64,000 bases of DNA from Castellaniella sp049650445 (GCF_049650445.1 NZ_JBASAD010000011.1:89535-153534); one strand, 5' to 3'. Positions 54,188 through 62,815 are shown, counted from the first letter of the stretch. Notes: generated by a model not told the origin, from the sequence alone. Numbers and translations: made by a program.

Positions 54188-54289
54188 TCAAATGCCCGCC
54201 GCCTCGTACCTTGCAAGGCACTCGGATTCGATAGGCATGGGACAGTCCGCAAGGGACTGCCCCATGTCCGATCTCATCCGGGCATTTGA
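54188..54289 (-). other. Structured 3' region after glnQ (102-base inverted repeat with inner hairpins)
   Basis: TCAAATGCCCG (54188-54198) and CGGGCATTTGA (54279-54289) are perfect 11-base inverted repeats 80 bases apart. Inside lie CATGGG-CAGTCC arms around a GCAA loop (54236-54266, one G-U pair on the minus strand) and the palindrome CCTTGCAAGG. It begins two bases after the glnQ stop. The minus-strand RNA could fold into one long cruciform-like structure that ends GCUUUUGC, so a complex terminator or a 3'-UTR-derived RNA is possible. Confidence 0.55.
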
Positions 54290-54291
54290 AT

Positions 54292-55020
54292 TTATGAAAC
54301 GTGCTGCAGAAAGTCCCGCAGCCGTTGACTCGGCGGCTGACTGAGCAAGGCCGCAGGCTCGCCGTCCTCGGCGATCTTGCCGCCGTCCATGAAGATCAGG
54401 CGACTGCCGACCTTGCGGGCGAACTCCATTTCGTGGGTGACCACGATCATGGTCATGCCTGCCTCGGCCACGTCCTGCATCACTTTCAGGACCTCGTGGC
54501 GCAGTTCCGGGTCCAGCGCCGACGTCGGTTCGTCGAACAGCATCAGCAGCGGCTTGATGGCCAATGCGCGGGCGATCGCCACGCGTTGTTGCTGGCCACC
54601 GGACAACTGCCCGGGATAGTGACCGGCGCGTTCGGCCAGCCCCACCTTGGACAGCAGTTCCAGCGCCTGTGCGCGGGCCTGGTCGCGGGGCGTGCCCCGG
54701 GTGTGGACGGGACCGAACATGACGTTCTCCAGCGCCGTGAGCTGGGGAAACAGATTGAACTGCTGGAACACCATGCCGGCCTCTCGGCGCAGTTCTCGCA
54801 CCTGAGCCGGCGGCCCCAGGACACTGTGGCCGTTGACGATGATATCCCCGCCCTGGATGGTTTCCAGCACGTTGATGCAGCGCAGAAAGGTGGATTTGCC
54901 CGAACCGGACGGCCCCACCACGACCACGACCTCGCCCGCATCGATGCTCAGGTCGATGCCGTCGAGGACGACATTGTCGCCAAAGCACTTGGTGACGTTC
55001 TTGAATTCGACGATGCTCAT
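54292..55020 (-). CDS. glnQ: Amino-acid ABC transporter ATP-binding protein
   Basis: A 242-residue ABC ATPase of the polar amino acid uptake family. Walker A is GPSGSGKST (about residues 36-44), the Q-loop QQFNLFPQLTALENV, signature LSGGQQQR, Walker B LLMLFDEPTSAL and the switch VVTHEME. GlnQ-type specificity is suggested by the highly conserved NLFPQLTALENVMFGPV. It overlaps glnP by 4 bases. The exact amino acid (glutamine, or another polar acid) is not certain. Confidence 0.92.
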   Translation of the reverse strand: MSIVEFKNVTKCFGDNVVLDGIDLSIDAGEVVVVVGPSGSGKSTFLRCINVLETIQGGDIIVNGHSVLGPPAQVRELRREAGMVFQQFNLFPQLTALENVMFGPVHTRGTPRDQARAQALELLSKVGLAERAGHYPGQLSGGQQQRVAIARALAIKPLLMLFDEPTSALDPELRHEVLKVMQDVAEAGMTMIVVTHEMEFARKVGSRLIFMDGGKIAEDGEPAALLSQPPSQRLRDFLQHVS

Positions 55021-55856
55021 ACGATGCGCGTCCTGTGTTCGATGTATTTCAACGCCAGCGCGATGCAGCCCGTCATGATCAGGTAGATCACCGCCACCGC
55101 GCCCCAGATTTCCACGGCACGGAAATTACCGGCGATGATTTCCTGACCCTGGCGGGTGAGTTCAGCCACCCCGATCACGATGAACAGGGACGAGTCCTTG
55201 AGGCTGATGATGCACTGGTTGCCCATCGTGGGAATCATGCGCCGCAGCGCCACCGGACCGATGATGCGCGCCAGGATCTTGTGAAACGGCAGACCCATGG
55301 CCTGCCCGGCTTCGTACAGGCCCTTGGGCACCGACAGCAGGCCGGCGCGCACGATCTCGGCAATATAGGCGCCCGAATTGATCATCAGCGTCACGGTCGC
55401 GGCCGTGAAGCCATCGATGCGCAAGTTCACCAGCAGCGGCAGCGCGAAATAGATGAACATCACCTGGACCACGATCGGCGTGCCACGGATCACCAGGATG
55501 TAGACCTGGGACAGAAAGGACAGCACCAGCGGCACCCAGGAAAAAAAGCGCCAGACCAACAAGGCCAGCACCGCCAGTCGCAGCGCCCACCAGGCCTCGT
55601 CGGGCACGCCGGCCAGAGGACCGTCGCCCAGCCAGGATGCCAGCCGCAGCAGGATCACGGCAAGCACCACGATCACGAGGCTCCAGGCCAGGGAACGGCG
55701 CGTCACGGGCACCGGCACGTACGTCACCACGACCCCGGACAGGGCGCCGATGATCGTGCCGCCCACCAGGCCCAGCAGGGTGATCTGGATCGTCATCCAA
55801 GCACCAGCCATCAGGTCGGGCCAGGCGGCCCAGATAGCGGACCATTCAAAAGTCAT
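55017..55856 (-). CDS. glnP: Amino-acid ABC transporter permease with an extra hydrophobic insertion
   Basis: A 279-residue inner-membrane permease, about 60 residues longer than E. coli GlnP (219). TM1 (about 17-45) is normal, then residues 50-107 carry an inserted pair of hydrophobic segments around SLAWSLVIVVLAVILLRLAS and WWALRLAVLALLVWRFFSW. The canonical YILVIRGTPIVVQVMFIYFA and the EAA loop YEAGQAMGLPFHKILARIIG then follow. The other partners are standard, so this is still read as a GlnP-type permease. It overlaps glnQ by 4 bases. Confidence 0.88.
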   Translation of the reverse strand: MTFEWSAIWAAWPDLMAGAWMTIQITLLGLVGGTIIGALSGVVVTYVPVPVTRRSLAWSLVIVVLAVILLRLASWLGDGPLAGVPDEAWWALRLAVLALLVWRFFSWVPLVLSFLSQVYILVIRGTPIVVQVMFIYFALPLLVNLRIDGFTAATVTLMINSGAYIAEIVRAGLLSVPKGLYEAGQAMGLPFHKILARIIGPVALRRMIPTMGNQCIISLKDSSLFIVIGVAELTRQGQEIIAGNFRAVEIWGAVAVIYLIMTGCIALALKYIEHRTRIV

Positions 55857-55907
55857 GGTCTTTCCCCATCAAAACAGGCATCCGCGTCACGGATACCGAA
55901 AATACGG

Positions 55908-55943
55908 CAACGGCGGCCGGACGCAGGCATCCGGCCGCCGTTG
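55908..55943. terminator. Perfect 14-bp hairpin between glnH and glnP
   Basis: CAACGGCGGCCGGA and TCCGGCCGCCGTTG (55908-55921 and 55930-55943) make a perfect 14-bp stem. On the transcribed minus strand it is followed by CCGTATTTTC, so it could act as a leaky terminator that lowers glnPQ relative to the abundant binding protein, or as a stabiliser of the glnH message. Confidence 0.6.
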
Positions 55944-55959
55944 AATCAATCAGCCGCGG

Positions 55960-56718
55960 TCAGTTTACGGCGCTGGCCTTCTTGCCGAACCAGGTTTCAT
56001 ACAGCTTGTCGTAGGTGCCGTTGGACTTCAATTCCGCCAAGGCCTTGTTGACGACGGGCACCAGTTCGCTGCCCTTGGGGAAGGCAATGCCGTAGAAGTC
56101 GCCGCTCTTGAGCGAACCGACGACCTTGACCTTGCCGTTGCCGGCGGTCTTGGCGTAGTACTGGACGTTGGGCGTGTCGTGCACCACGGCGTCCACACGA
56201 CCGGTGGCCAGTTCCAGGAAGGCGTTGTCGATGTTCGGGAAGAGCTTGAGCTTGGCCGAGGGCACGTTGGCCTTCATGTAGTCCACCGTCGCGGTGCCGA
56301 TCTTCACGGCCACCGTCTTGCCTTCCAGGTCCTTCGCGGTCTTGATCGGGCTGTCGTTGGCCACCAGAATGGCCAGGCCGGACTCATAGTAAGGCTCGGA
56401 GAAGTCGATGACCTTGGCGCGGTCCTCGCGGATGGTGATCCCGGCCAGGGCCACGTCCACGTTGCGCGTCTGCAGGCCCGGGATGATGCCGTTGAAGTCC
56501 ATCGGCTGCAGCTTGTAGGTCAGCCCGGCCTGCTTGGCGATGGCGTCCCACAACTGGACGTCGAACCCGGTGTATTTGCCGTTCTGCTTGAACTCGAACG
56601 GCACGAAGGCCGTATCGGTGGCGACGATCAGGTCCTTGGCGGACGCCTGGGTCATCGGCAGGGCCAGGGTCAGGGCCAGCCCCGCCAGGGCCGCTTTGAA
56701 GGTCTTGGACAGCATCAT
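55960..56718 (-). CDS. glnH: Glutamine/polar amino-acid ABC binding protein
   Basis: A 252-residue periplasmic binding protein with a signal peptide (MMLSKTFKAALAGLALTLAL, cleaved after QASA). The family segments LIVATDTAFVPFEFKQNGKY, IIPGLQTRNVDVALAGITI and VIDFSEPYYESGLAILV match GlnH. The first ATG of an ATGATG pair (56718 or 56715) is chosen. It is the first gene of the glnHPQ set, and the 138-base gap to metQ holds a strong hairpin. Confidence 0.92.
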   Translation of the reverse strand: MMLSKTFKAALAGLALTLALPMTQASAKDLIVATDTAFVPFEFKQNGKYTGFDVQLWDAIAKQAGLTYKLQPMDFNGIIPGLQTRNVDVALAGITIREDRAKVIDFSEPYYESGLAILVANDSPIKTAKDLEGKTVAVKIGTATVDYMKANVPSAKLKLFPNIDNAFLELATGRVDAVVHDTPNVQYYAKTAGNGKVKVVGSLKSGDFYGIAFPKGSELVPVVNKALAELKSNGTYDKLYETWFGKKASAVN

Positions 56719-56782
56719 GTAGTCTCCTTGTGGAAGTCTTTGCTGCGGCCGGTACGCCGCGTTCTCATTCATGTTAACTGAA

Positions 56783-56826
56783 ATGCCCGTGATTCCCGCG
56801 CCCCAAAAGGCCGGAATCACGGGCAT
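56783..56826. terminator. Perfect 14-bp hairpin between metQ and glnH
   Basis: ATGCCCGTGATTCC and GGAATCACGGGCAT (56783-56796 and 56813-56826) form a perfect 14-bp stem with a 16-base loop, 29 bases after the metQ stop. On the minus strand it is followed by TTTCAG, a poor U-run. It probably ends most metNIQ transcripts before glnH, or protects their 3' end. Confidence 0.6.
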
Positions 56827-56855
56827 GCGCCGCAATTTTCGGGAAATCCCCTAAA

Positions 56856-57641
56856 TTAAAAAGCGGGGACGATGGCGCCCTTGTAGTGCTCCAGGATGTA
56901 GTCGCGGACCTTGGCGGAGTGCAGGGCATCGACCAGCTTGCGGATCGCGGGATCGTCCTTGCGATCTTCGCGGACCGCCACCAGGTTGGCGTAGGGAGAA
57001 TCCTTGTCCTCGATGAACAGGGCGTCCTTCACCGGGTTCAGGCCGGCTTCCAGCGCGTAGTTGGTGTTGATCAGGGCCACGTCCACGTCGGGCAGCACGC
57101 GCGGCAGGGTGGCGGCTTCCAGTTCGCGGAACTTCAGGTGCTTGGGGTTTTCCGACACGTCGCGGGCGGTCGCCAGGATGTTGCTCGGGTCCTTCAGCTT
57201 GATCAGGCCTTGCTTTTGCAACAGCAGCAGGGCGCGAGCGCCGTTCGAGGGATCATTCGGGATGGCGATCTGAGCGCCGTCCTTCAGGTCCTTGATGTCC
57301 TTGATCTTCTGCGAGTAGGCACCAAAGGGCTCGACGTGGACCAGACCCACCGGCACCAGCTTCGTGCCGTGTTCCTTGTTGAAGGAATCCAGGTAAGGCT
57401 GATGCTGGAAGAAATTGACGTCGATCTGCTTGTCGGAGACCTGCAGATTGGGCTGGACGTAGTCGGTGAAGACCTTGATGTCCAGATCCACGCCTTCCTT
57501 GGCCAGATCGGGCTTGACGAATTCCAGCAGCTCGGCGTGCGGCACGGGGGTGGCCGCCACGGACAGCTTGGCCGCCTGCGCCGGAGCGGCGAAGGCCAGG
57601 GGCAATGCCAGCGCCAGAACCGGCGCGAATTTCTTGAACAT
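56856..57641 (-). CDS. metQ: D-methionine ABC transporter binding protein
   Basis: A 261-residue NlpA/MetQ-family binding protein. The signal peptide (MFKKFAPVLALALPLAFAAPA) has no lipobox cysteine, so it looks freely periplasmic rather than a lipoprotein as in E. coli. Diagnostic: AATPVPHAELLEFVKPDLAK, DVNFFQHQPYLDSFN, IAIPNDPSNGARALLLLQ and ALINTNYALEAGLNP. It imports L- or D-methionine with MetNI. It follows metI by 28 bases. Confidence 0.95.
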   Translation of the reverse strand: MFKKFAPVLALALPLAFAAPAQAAKLSVAATPVPHAELLEFVKPDLAKEGVDLDIKVFTDYVQPNLQVSDKQIDVNFFQHQPYLDSFNKEHGTKLVPVGLVHVEPFGAYSQKIKDIKDLKDGAQIAIPNDPSNGARALLLLQKQGLIKLKDPSNILATARDVSENPKHLKFRELEAATLPRVLPDVDVALINTNYALEAGLNPVKDALFIEDKDSPYANLVAVREDRKDDPAIRKLVDALHSAKVRDYILEHYKGAIVPAF

Positions 57642-57669
57642 GAAAACTCTCCTAAAAACCCAGAAACAA

Positions 57670-58326
57670 CTACCGTCTGTTGAGCTTGGCCACCCAGCGG
57701 TCGCCGAGCACTTGAAAAACCTGAACCATGACCACCAGAATTACGACCGTGACGACCATGACGTCGCCCTGATAGCGTTGATAGCCGTAGCGCACCGCCA
57801 GGTCACCCAGACCGCCGCCGCCGATCACGCCCGACATCGCGGAATAGCCGACCAGGGTGATGGCCGTGACCACAATGGCCGCCAGGATGCCGGTGGTCGC
57901 CTCCGGCAGCAGCGCCCACAGCACCGTCTGGCGGGACGTCGCCCCCATGGCGCGGCAGGCTTCGTTCACCCCCGGGTCCAGTTCGCGCAATACGTTCTCC
58001 ACCAGCCGGGCGAAGAACGGCGCGGCGCTCGCCACCAGCGGCGGAATCGAGCCCTGAACGCCCAGTGCCGTCCCCACCACCAGGCGGGAAAACGGAATCA
58101 TCACGATCAGCAGGATCAGGAACGGCACCGAACGCATCACGTTCACGATGAACGCGACCGTCTGGTACACCGCGCGGTTGTCCATGGCCTGCCCCGGACT
58201 GGACAGAAACAGCAGCACCCCGACCGGCAGACCGATCAGCACGGTGAACAGCAGAGAAAAGCCCGTCATCAGCAAAGTGTCGATCGTGGCTGCGCCGATC
58301 ATCCACCAATCCACATTCGCCATCAT
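57670..58326 (-). CDS. metI: D-methionine ABC transporter permease
   Basis: A 218-residue permease with five predicted helices. The segments VNVMRSVPFLILLIVMIPFS, LVENVLRELDPGVNEACRAM with the EAA-type loop, and SAMSGVIGGGGLGDLAVRYG are those of MetI. The start is the first ATG of ATGATG (58326), inside which lies the metN stop; a longer upstream frame is not supported. It belongs to the metNIQ operon. Confidence 0.95.
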   Translation of the reverse strand: MMANVDWWMIGAATIDTLLMTGFSLLFTVLIGLPVGVLLFLSSPGQAMDNRAVYQTVAFIVNVMRSVPFLILLIVMIPFSRLVVGTALGVQGSIPPLVASAAPFFARLVENVLRELDPGVNEACRAMGATSRQTVLWALLPEATTGILAAIVVTAITLVGYSAMSGVIGGGGLGDLAVRYGYQRYQGDVMVVTVVILVVMVQVFQVLGDRWVAKLNRR

Positions 58327-59336
58327 GGCCGCAATACCTCGTAATCGACGCCTGCCGCATCCAGCGCGGGGGCGAGTCCATCCAGACCGGCCCCGGTCCC
58401 TGCGGCCGCCACGACCAACTGGCCATAGGGCGTATCCTTGATCCGACCCACCGAGCCCTGCAGGATGCTCAGGTCCAGGCCCAGATCGCGGCTCAGGCGG
58501 CTGAGCAGCGGGCTGGCCGTGTTGTCGCCCCGGAAGCTCAGGCGCAGCAGACGGCCCGGCACACCCTGGGCCAGAGCGCGCCAACCCTCGCCGCCGTCCA
58601 GACCGCTTTCAGACAGCAGCGCACGCGTCGCATCGTGTCCGGGATGCAGAAAGACCTCCAGCACCTGGCCAGCCTCGACGATACGGCCGCCCTCGATCAC
58701 CGCCACCCGGTCGCAGACCGCCCGGATCACGTCCATGCCGTGCGTAATCAGCACGATCGTCAGTCCCAGGCGCTGGTTGATGTCGCCCAGCAAGCGCAAG
58801 ATGGACTGGGTGGTTTCCGGGTCCAGCGCCGAGGTCGCCTCGTCGCACAGCAGCAGGCGCGGCTTGCTGGCGAGCGCACGGGCAATGCCCACGCGCTGCT
58901 GCTGGCCGCCGGACAACTGCCCCGGATATTTGTGTGCCTGATCGGCCAGGCCGACCAGATTCAGGACTTCGCGGGCACGCGCCTCGCGGTCCGCGCGCGG
59001 CATGCCCGACAGACGCAGCGGAAAGCAGACGTTGTCCATCACCGTGCGCGAACGCAGCAGATTGAAATGCTGGAACACCATACCCACCGAGCGCCGGTAT
59101 TCGCGCAACTGAGCATCGGAAAACGCCGTGATGTCGCGCCCGTCCACCCGTACGCTGCCCTCGGTGGGGCGCTCCAGCAGATTGAGCATGCGGATCAGGG
59201 TGCTTTTGCCCGCACCCGAACGCCCGATGATGCCGAAGACCTCGCCTTCGCGGATGTTCAGGTTGACGTCGATGAGCGCGTTCACCGCCCGACCGGCGGA
59301 TTCGTACGTCTTACGGATGTTCTCGAGATCGATCAA
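58323..59336 (-). CDS. metN: Methionine import ATP-binding protein
   Basis: A 337-residue ABC ATPase with the Walker A GRSGAGKST, the signature LSGGQQQRVGIARAL, Walker B LLLCDEATSAL and the switch LITHGMDV. The C-terminal ~80 residues (SFRGDNTASPLLSRLSRDLG onward) are the NIL domain that binds methionine and inhibits transport. The start is a TTG giving MIDLENIRKTYES; no ATG is in frame upstream, and a TGA lies four codons before. No SAM riboswitch was seen in front of it. Confidence 0.95.
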   Translation of the reverse strand: MIDLENIRKTYESAGRAVNALIDVNLNIREGEVFGIIGRSGAGKSTLIRMLNLLERPTEGSVRVDGRDITAFSDAQLREYRRSVGMVFQHFNLLRSRTVMDNVCFPLRLSGMPRADREARAREVLNLVGLADQAHKYPGQLSGGQQQRVGIARALASKPRLLLCDEATSALDPETTQSILRLLGDINQRLGLTIVLITHGMDVIRAVCDRVAVIEGGRIVEAGQVLEVFLHPGHDATRALLSESGLDGGEGWRALAQGVPGRLLRLSFRGDNTASPLLSRLSRDLGLDLSILQGSVGRIKDTPYGQLVVAAAGTGAGLDGLAPALDAAGVDYEVLRP

Positions 59337-59609
59337 GATGCGTGGTCACTGAGAAAAAAACGATCCCGGATCAACGGGATTCGAAACAGGAATTTACCAT
59401 GTCGATTTGGCATTTTATGCCGATAGCATATTACTTAAAATAATAATCGCACGATGGTGAGGACGGACTGACAAGCGCCCCCGGACGAGGATCGCCCGCG
59501 ACCCGGACGGGACATACGCGGAAGTACGGATACACATCCCTGGAGGCTGGTCGCACAATGACCCCAGCTTGCCTCATGTGTTTCGTCAAGAGGATGGCAA
59601 TGCCCCGGG
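59337..59609. other. Non-coding region between metN and the tRNA-Lys terminator
   Basis: No gene was found in this stretch. Possible minus-strand promoter elements for metN are TTTTAA and TAAAAT, 17 bases apart, around 59411-59440, partly inside the dyad GGCATTTTATGCC (59409-59421). An ATCCCG/CGGGAT hairpin lies close to the metN start and may affect its translation. No riboswitch-like structure is obvious. Confidence 0.5.
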
Positions 59610-59639
59610 AAAAGCAGAACGCCTCCCCGAAGGGAGGCG
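59610..59639 (-). terminator. Rho-independent terminator of tRNA-Lys
   Basis: On the minus strand CGCCTCCC-TTCG-GGGAGGCG (59620-59639) forms a perfect 8-bp stem with a UUCG loop, followed by TTCTGCTTTTCC. It lies 29 bases after the tRNA 3' end, fitting a one-tRNA transcript. Confidence 0.75.
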
Positions 59640-59667
59640 CTACGCATTGGATACCGCAAGGAAATTC

Positions 59668-59743
59668 TGGTGGGTCGTGCGCGGTTCGAACGCGCGACCA
59701 ACGGATTAAAAGTCCGGTGCTCTACCGACTGAGCTAACGACCC
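59668..59743 (-). tRNA. tRNA-Lys (anticodon TTT)
   Basis: 76 bases including an encoded CCA. The acceptor arms GGGTCGT and ACGACCC pair perfectly; D-arm AGCTCAGTCGGTAGAGC, anticodon stem CCGGA/TCCGT around CTTTTAA with anticodon TTT, and T-arm GTTCGAA are all standard. It is alone, with its own terminator, and lies between metN and the metallophosphoesterase gene. Confidence 0.97.
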
Positions 59744-59865
59744 ACGAAGCCCTAAATTTTCGCATTACATCCAGATAGCGTCAAGTTCTCAACAGTCTTT
59801 TCACAACGCTTTGTTTTAAAAGGCTTTTCATCACCCGGCTCCGGAGACCACGAGAGACTCCCCCC

Positions 59866-60651
59866 ATGTCCGACCCGAACACCTACCCATCCCTGCGGCT
59901 GCACATCCTGTCCGACCTGCATCTCGGCCAGCAAGGCCTGGACCTGCCCGATGTCGAAGCGGACGTCACCATCCTGGCGGGCGACATCGCCCGCCCCCGG
60001 GCGGCCATGGACTGGGCGGGCCGGATCGACCGCCCCGTGCTGTACGTGCCGGGCAACCACGAGTTCTACGGCGGCGGCATCCCCGACGTGCGCGCGGAAC
60101 TGGCCGACCAGGCGCAGGCGCACGGCATAGAACTGCTGGATCAGCGGGCCATGGTGATCGGCGGGGTGCGCTTTCTGGGGGCCACGCTATGGACGGATTT
60201 CGAACTGTTCGGCGCCGAACTGCGCGACCTGGCGATGGAGCGCACCGCAGAGTTCATGCGCGACTTTCAGGTCATCGGCAACGGCGACGGCTCGCGTTTC
60301 ACGCCTCAGGATGCCGCTGCGCTGTTCCGCGCCCAATACGACTGGCTGGACGCCCAATTGGATCAGCCCCACTCGGGGCCGACGGTGGTCATCACGCATC
60401 ACGCACCGAACATGCGCAGCGTGCATCCGCGCTTTTCCGAATCCCTGATCAGCGCAGGTTTCGTGTCCGAGTGCGCCAGCCTGCTGGGCCGGGCCGATCT
60501 CTGGATCCACGGCCACACGCATGACAGTTTCGACTATTCGGTGTACGGTGCGCGCGTCATCTGCAACCCGCGCGGCTACTGCCGCGACGGGGTCAACGAG
60601 AACCCGGACTTCGATCCGGGATTGTGTATCACCGTGCCCTGGAAATCCTGA
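59866..60651 (+). CDS. Calcineurin-like metallophosphoesterase
   Basis: A 261-residue phosphoesterase with all metal motifs in order: D-x-H in LSDLHLGQQG, GD in ILAGDIARP, GNHE in VPGNHEFYG, H in VITHHAPNMR and GHTH in WIHGHTHDSF. Two metals should be bound. The substrate is unknown; phosphomonoesters, cyclic nucleotides or UDP-sugars are options. Its last 23 bases overlap the convergent GH31-family gene. No regulatory site was seen. Confidence 0.88.
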   Translation: MSDPNTYPSLRLHILSDLHLGQQGLDLPDVEADVTILAGDIARPRAAMDWAGRIDRPVLYVPGNHEFYGGGIPDVRAELADQAQAHGIELLDQRAMVIGGVRFLGATLWTDFELFGAELRDLAMERTAEFMRDFQVIGNGDGSRFTPQDAAALFRAQYDWLDAQLDQPHSGPTVVITHHAPNMRSVHPRFSESLISAGFVSECASLLGRADLWIHGHTHDSFDYSVYGARVICNPRGYCRDGVNENPDFDPGLCITVPWKS

Positions 60652-62815
60652 CTTCGGCGCCCCGGCGCTTGACCTCCAGGCCTTCGGACGGCAGGATGCG
60701 CAGGCCTTCCAGGCCCTTGATGTAGCTGGAGCCCTGCATCTGCATCACGCGGATCTTGTTGCGCATGACCACCGGGTTGTGTTCGGGCATCCCGAACATC
60801 CAGACTTCTTCGAGGATGCGCGCCGAATTGATTTCGCCGGTGTGCTGGGCCGTCGGCCCCAGGCACAGCATATGGCCCTCGCGGCCGAAGACCGGCAGCG
60901 TGTCCAGGCCCGGACGCACCGTCCAGCGGGTGCCGCCTTCGTAGCGCCAGCCCGTGTTCAGGTCCCACCAGGCGTCACCCTGGGGCAGATAGACCTCGGT
61001 CACACCCCCGGGTTGCATGACGGGGGCCACCAGCAACGCCGGCCCCAGCAGGTACTGGGTGTCCCAGACATGCGCGTCGGCGTCGGCCGGATAGGCCTGA
61101 GCCATGGACCGCTGCACCGGCAGGCCGGTGCGCACGGCGTCGTCGATGATGCCGGCCACATAGGGCAGCAAGCGATAGCGCCATTGCAGCCAGTGTGCGA
61201 TCAGCGCACGCGTGTCGGCATCGAAGGCGTCCGGCATCAGCGCCGGCAAGCCCTGAAAGCTGAAATTGGCGGAAAACACGCCCATCGCCAGCCAACGCAG
61301 ATAGAGTTCGGGCGTCAACGCATCGGTCGGCCGCCCGGAATGACCCAGGCGGTGGGTCTGCACCGCCACACCGCTGTTGCCGACCGACAGAGCGGCCCGC
61401 AAGGTGGCGGCATAGCCGTCCCAGTCGTTGTCCACGGCTGGCCCCTGCTGCCAGGCGAAACGCTGCACCCCGGGGAACAGGTCGCGACTGAGCAGGACGC
61501 CTTCCTGGGGCGTACGCGGGCCGGCAACGGCGTCGAACAGGGCACGGCGCGCCAGATGGGGATAGGCCGTCCGCAGCACGGCACCGGCTTCGCCGCCACG
61601 CGCCTCGACCCCATCGGGCAAGGCGAACTGCGCCTGGCAGACAGGCGCATCCAGGCCTTCTTCAACGGCCTGCAAATGACGTTCGGTCCACAGGCGGGCC
61701 GCATCCCGGTGCGTCAGGTCCAGCAGCCCGAACGGCTGGCCGCCGGAAGCCGGTGTGCCGGGACAGACCCAGGGGTCGCCTTCGGTATCGCACAGCAGCC
61801 AGCCCCGATCCTCCCATTCTTCGAACAGCGGGGTGCCCTGCAGGACGCCAGGGATGCAGGCCCCTGCCAGATGCACGTCGAGCGCGGCGGCCGCGGCCGC
61901 AAAACCACGCCAGTCGGGCACACGGTCCGACCATTCGAAGACGGGCTTGTCGGCCTGGAAGCCCAGGATGGCCGGATCGGCCAGCACCAGCGCATCCAGC
62001 GCCATGCCCTGGCCGCGCAGGCTGCGTATCTGCTGCAGGCTGGATTCGGCGGACTGGCCCGGCGCCTGGTCCAGCCAGACGCCCATGGGCCAGAGATTGG
62101 GCTGCCCGGCGCGTCCGGTGAGCGCCGTGTATTGGTTCAGAATTTCGGACGGTTCGCCGACGAACAGAAACAGGTCGAGGCCCTCGCCCCGCGTCTGGAC
62201 GGCATAGATGCCATCGACTGACAGATCATGTTCCACACGATCCAGCGTATTGACGTGCACACCCCAGCCGCGCGGGCTCCAGGCCAGAGGCAGACTGCGG
62301 TCCGCCGGCTGGTCGGACACCAGGCGGGCGCCTCGGCGATCCAGATCGCCCAGGGACTCTCCCAGGCCGTACAGGCCCTCGTCGGGTTCCAGTGTCCAGG
62401 CCAGTGGCCACACGGCCTCATCACCGTCGCCGGAAAGCCGGACCGGCAGATCGGCGCGGGCCACGCACTGGTCGCCCCGGAACAGCCGCAGGCCGGAATC
62501 GGACCCACCGATCTCCAGACCGGCTTCGCCCTGAGTCAGGCGCCAGCCGCCCGACATCGCTGCCTGGCATTCCATTTCCCCGACCGGTTCCTGGCGTGCC
62601 AGCAGCAGGTCGGCCTGGCGCTGCGCGCGCAGCGTCGGCTTGCCGGGCTCCAGCCAGGCGACAGGCCCGCAACGCAGGCGGAACACGCCAGGTGCATGGG
62701 CCTCGATTCGCAGGCGCCATTCACCGGCATGCAACGCCCATTCGACGCAGGAAGGCGTCGTCACGACCGGGCCGGTCTCGAAAACTTGGTCCGCCAATTC
62801 GATGGTGGGTGACAC
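60629..62815 (-). CDS. GH31-family protein with degenerate catalytic motifs
   Basis: A 728-residue protein with the GH31 layout: an N-terminal beta-sandwich (residues 1-230, with DEGLYGLGESLGDLDRRGAR), a TIM barrel (about 240-560), and C-terminal beta domains (YLLGPALLVAPVMQPGGVTEVYLPQGDAWW). Active family members have a nucleophile Asp in a KTDFGE-like string; here the aligned region (GLDAPVCQAQFALP, 387-400) has none, and the WxGD acid/base motif becomes WQQGPAVDNDW (455-465). The family may be non-catalytic or altered in mechanism. A GTG at 62815 is chosen because AGAGGA lies 7 bases before it, over a TTG 10 codons upstream. Confidence 0.8.
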   Translation of the reverse strand: MSPTIELADQVFETGPVVTTPSCVEWALHAGEWRLRIEAHAPGVFRLRCGPVAWLEPGKPTLRAQRQADLLLARQEPVGEMECQAAMSGGWRLTQGEAGLEIGGSDSGLRLFRGDQCVARADLPVRLSGDGDEAVWPLAWTLEPDEGLYGLGESLGDLDRRGARLVSDQPADRSLPLAWSPRGWGVHVNTLDRVEHDLSVDGIYAVQTRGEGLDLFLFVGEPSEILNQYTALTGRAGQPNLWPMGVWLDQAPGQSAESSLQQIRSLRGQGMALDALVLADPAILGFQADKPVFEWSDRVPDWRGFAAAAAALDVHLAGACIPGVLQGTPLFEEWEDRGWLLCDTEGDPWVCPGTPASGGQPFGLLDLTHRDAARLWTERHLQAVEEGLDAPVCQAQFALPDGVEARGGEAGAVLRTAYPHLARRALFDAVAGPRTPQEGVLLSRDLFPGVQRFAWQQGPAVDNDWDGYAATLRAALSVGNSGVAVQTHRLGHSGRPTDALTPELYLRWLAMGVFSANFSFQGLPALMPDAFDADTRALIAHWLQWRYRLLPYVAGIIDDAVRTGLPVQRSMAQAYPADADAHVWDTQYLLGPALLVAPVMQPGGVTEVYLPQGDAWWDLNTGWRYEGGTRWTVRPGLDTLPVFGREGHMLCLGPTAQHTGEINSARILEEVWMFGMPEHNPVVMRNKIRVMQMQGSSYIKGLEGLRILPSEGLEVKRRGAEVRISRAR

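Noticed and set aside
59337..59440. SAM or other methionine riboswitch before metN
   Set aside because: Only about 100 AT-rich bases and one small hairpin are present; no conserved SAM-I or SAM-II pattern was seen.
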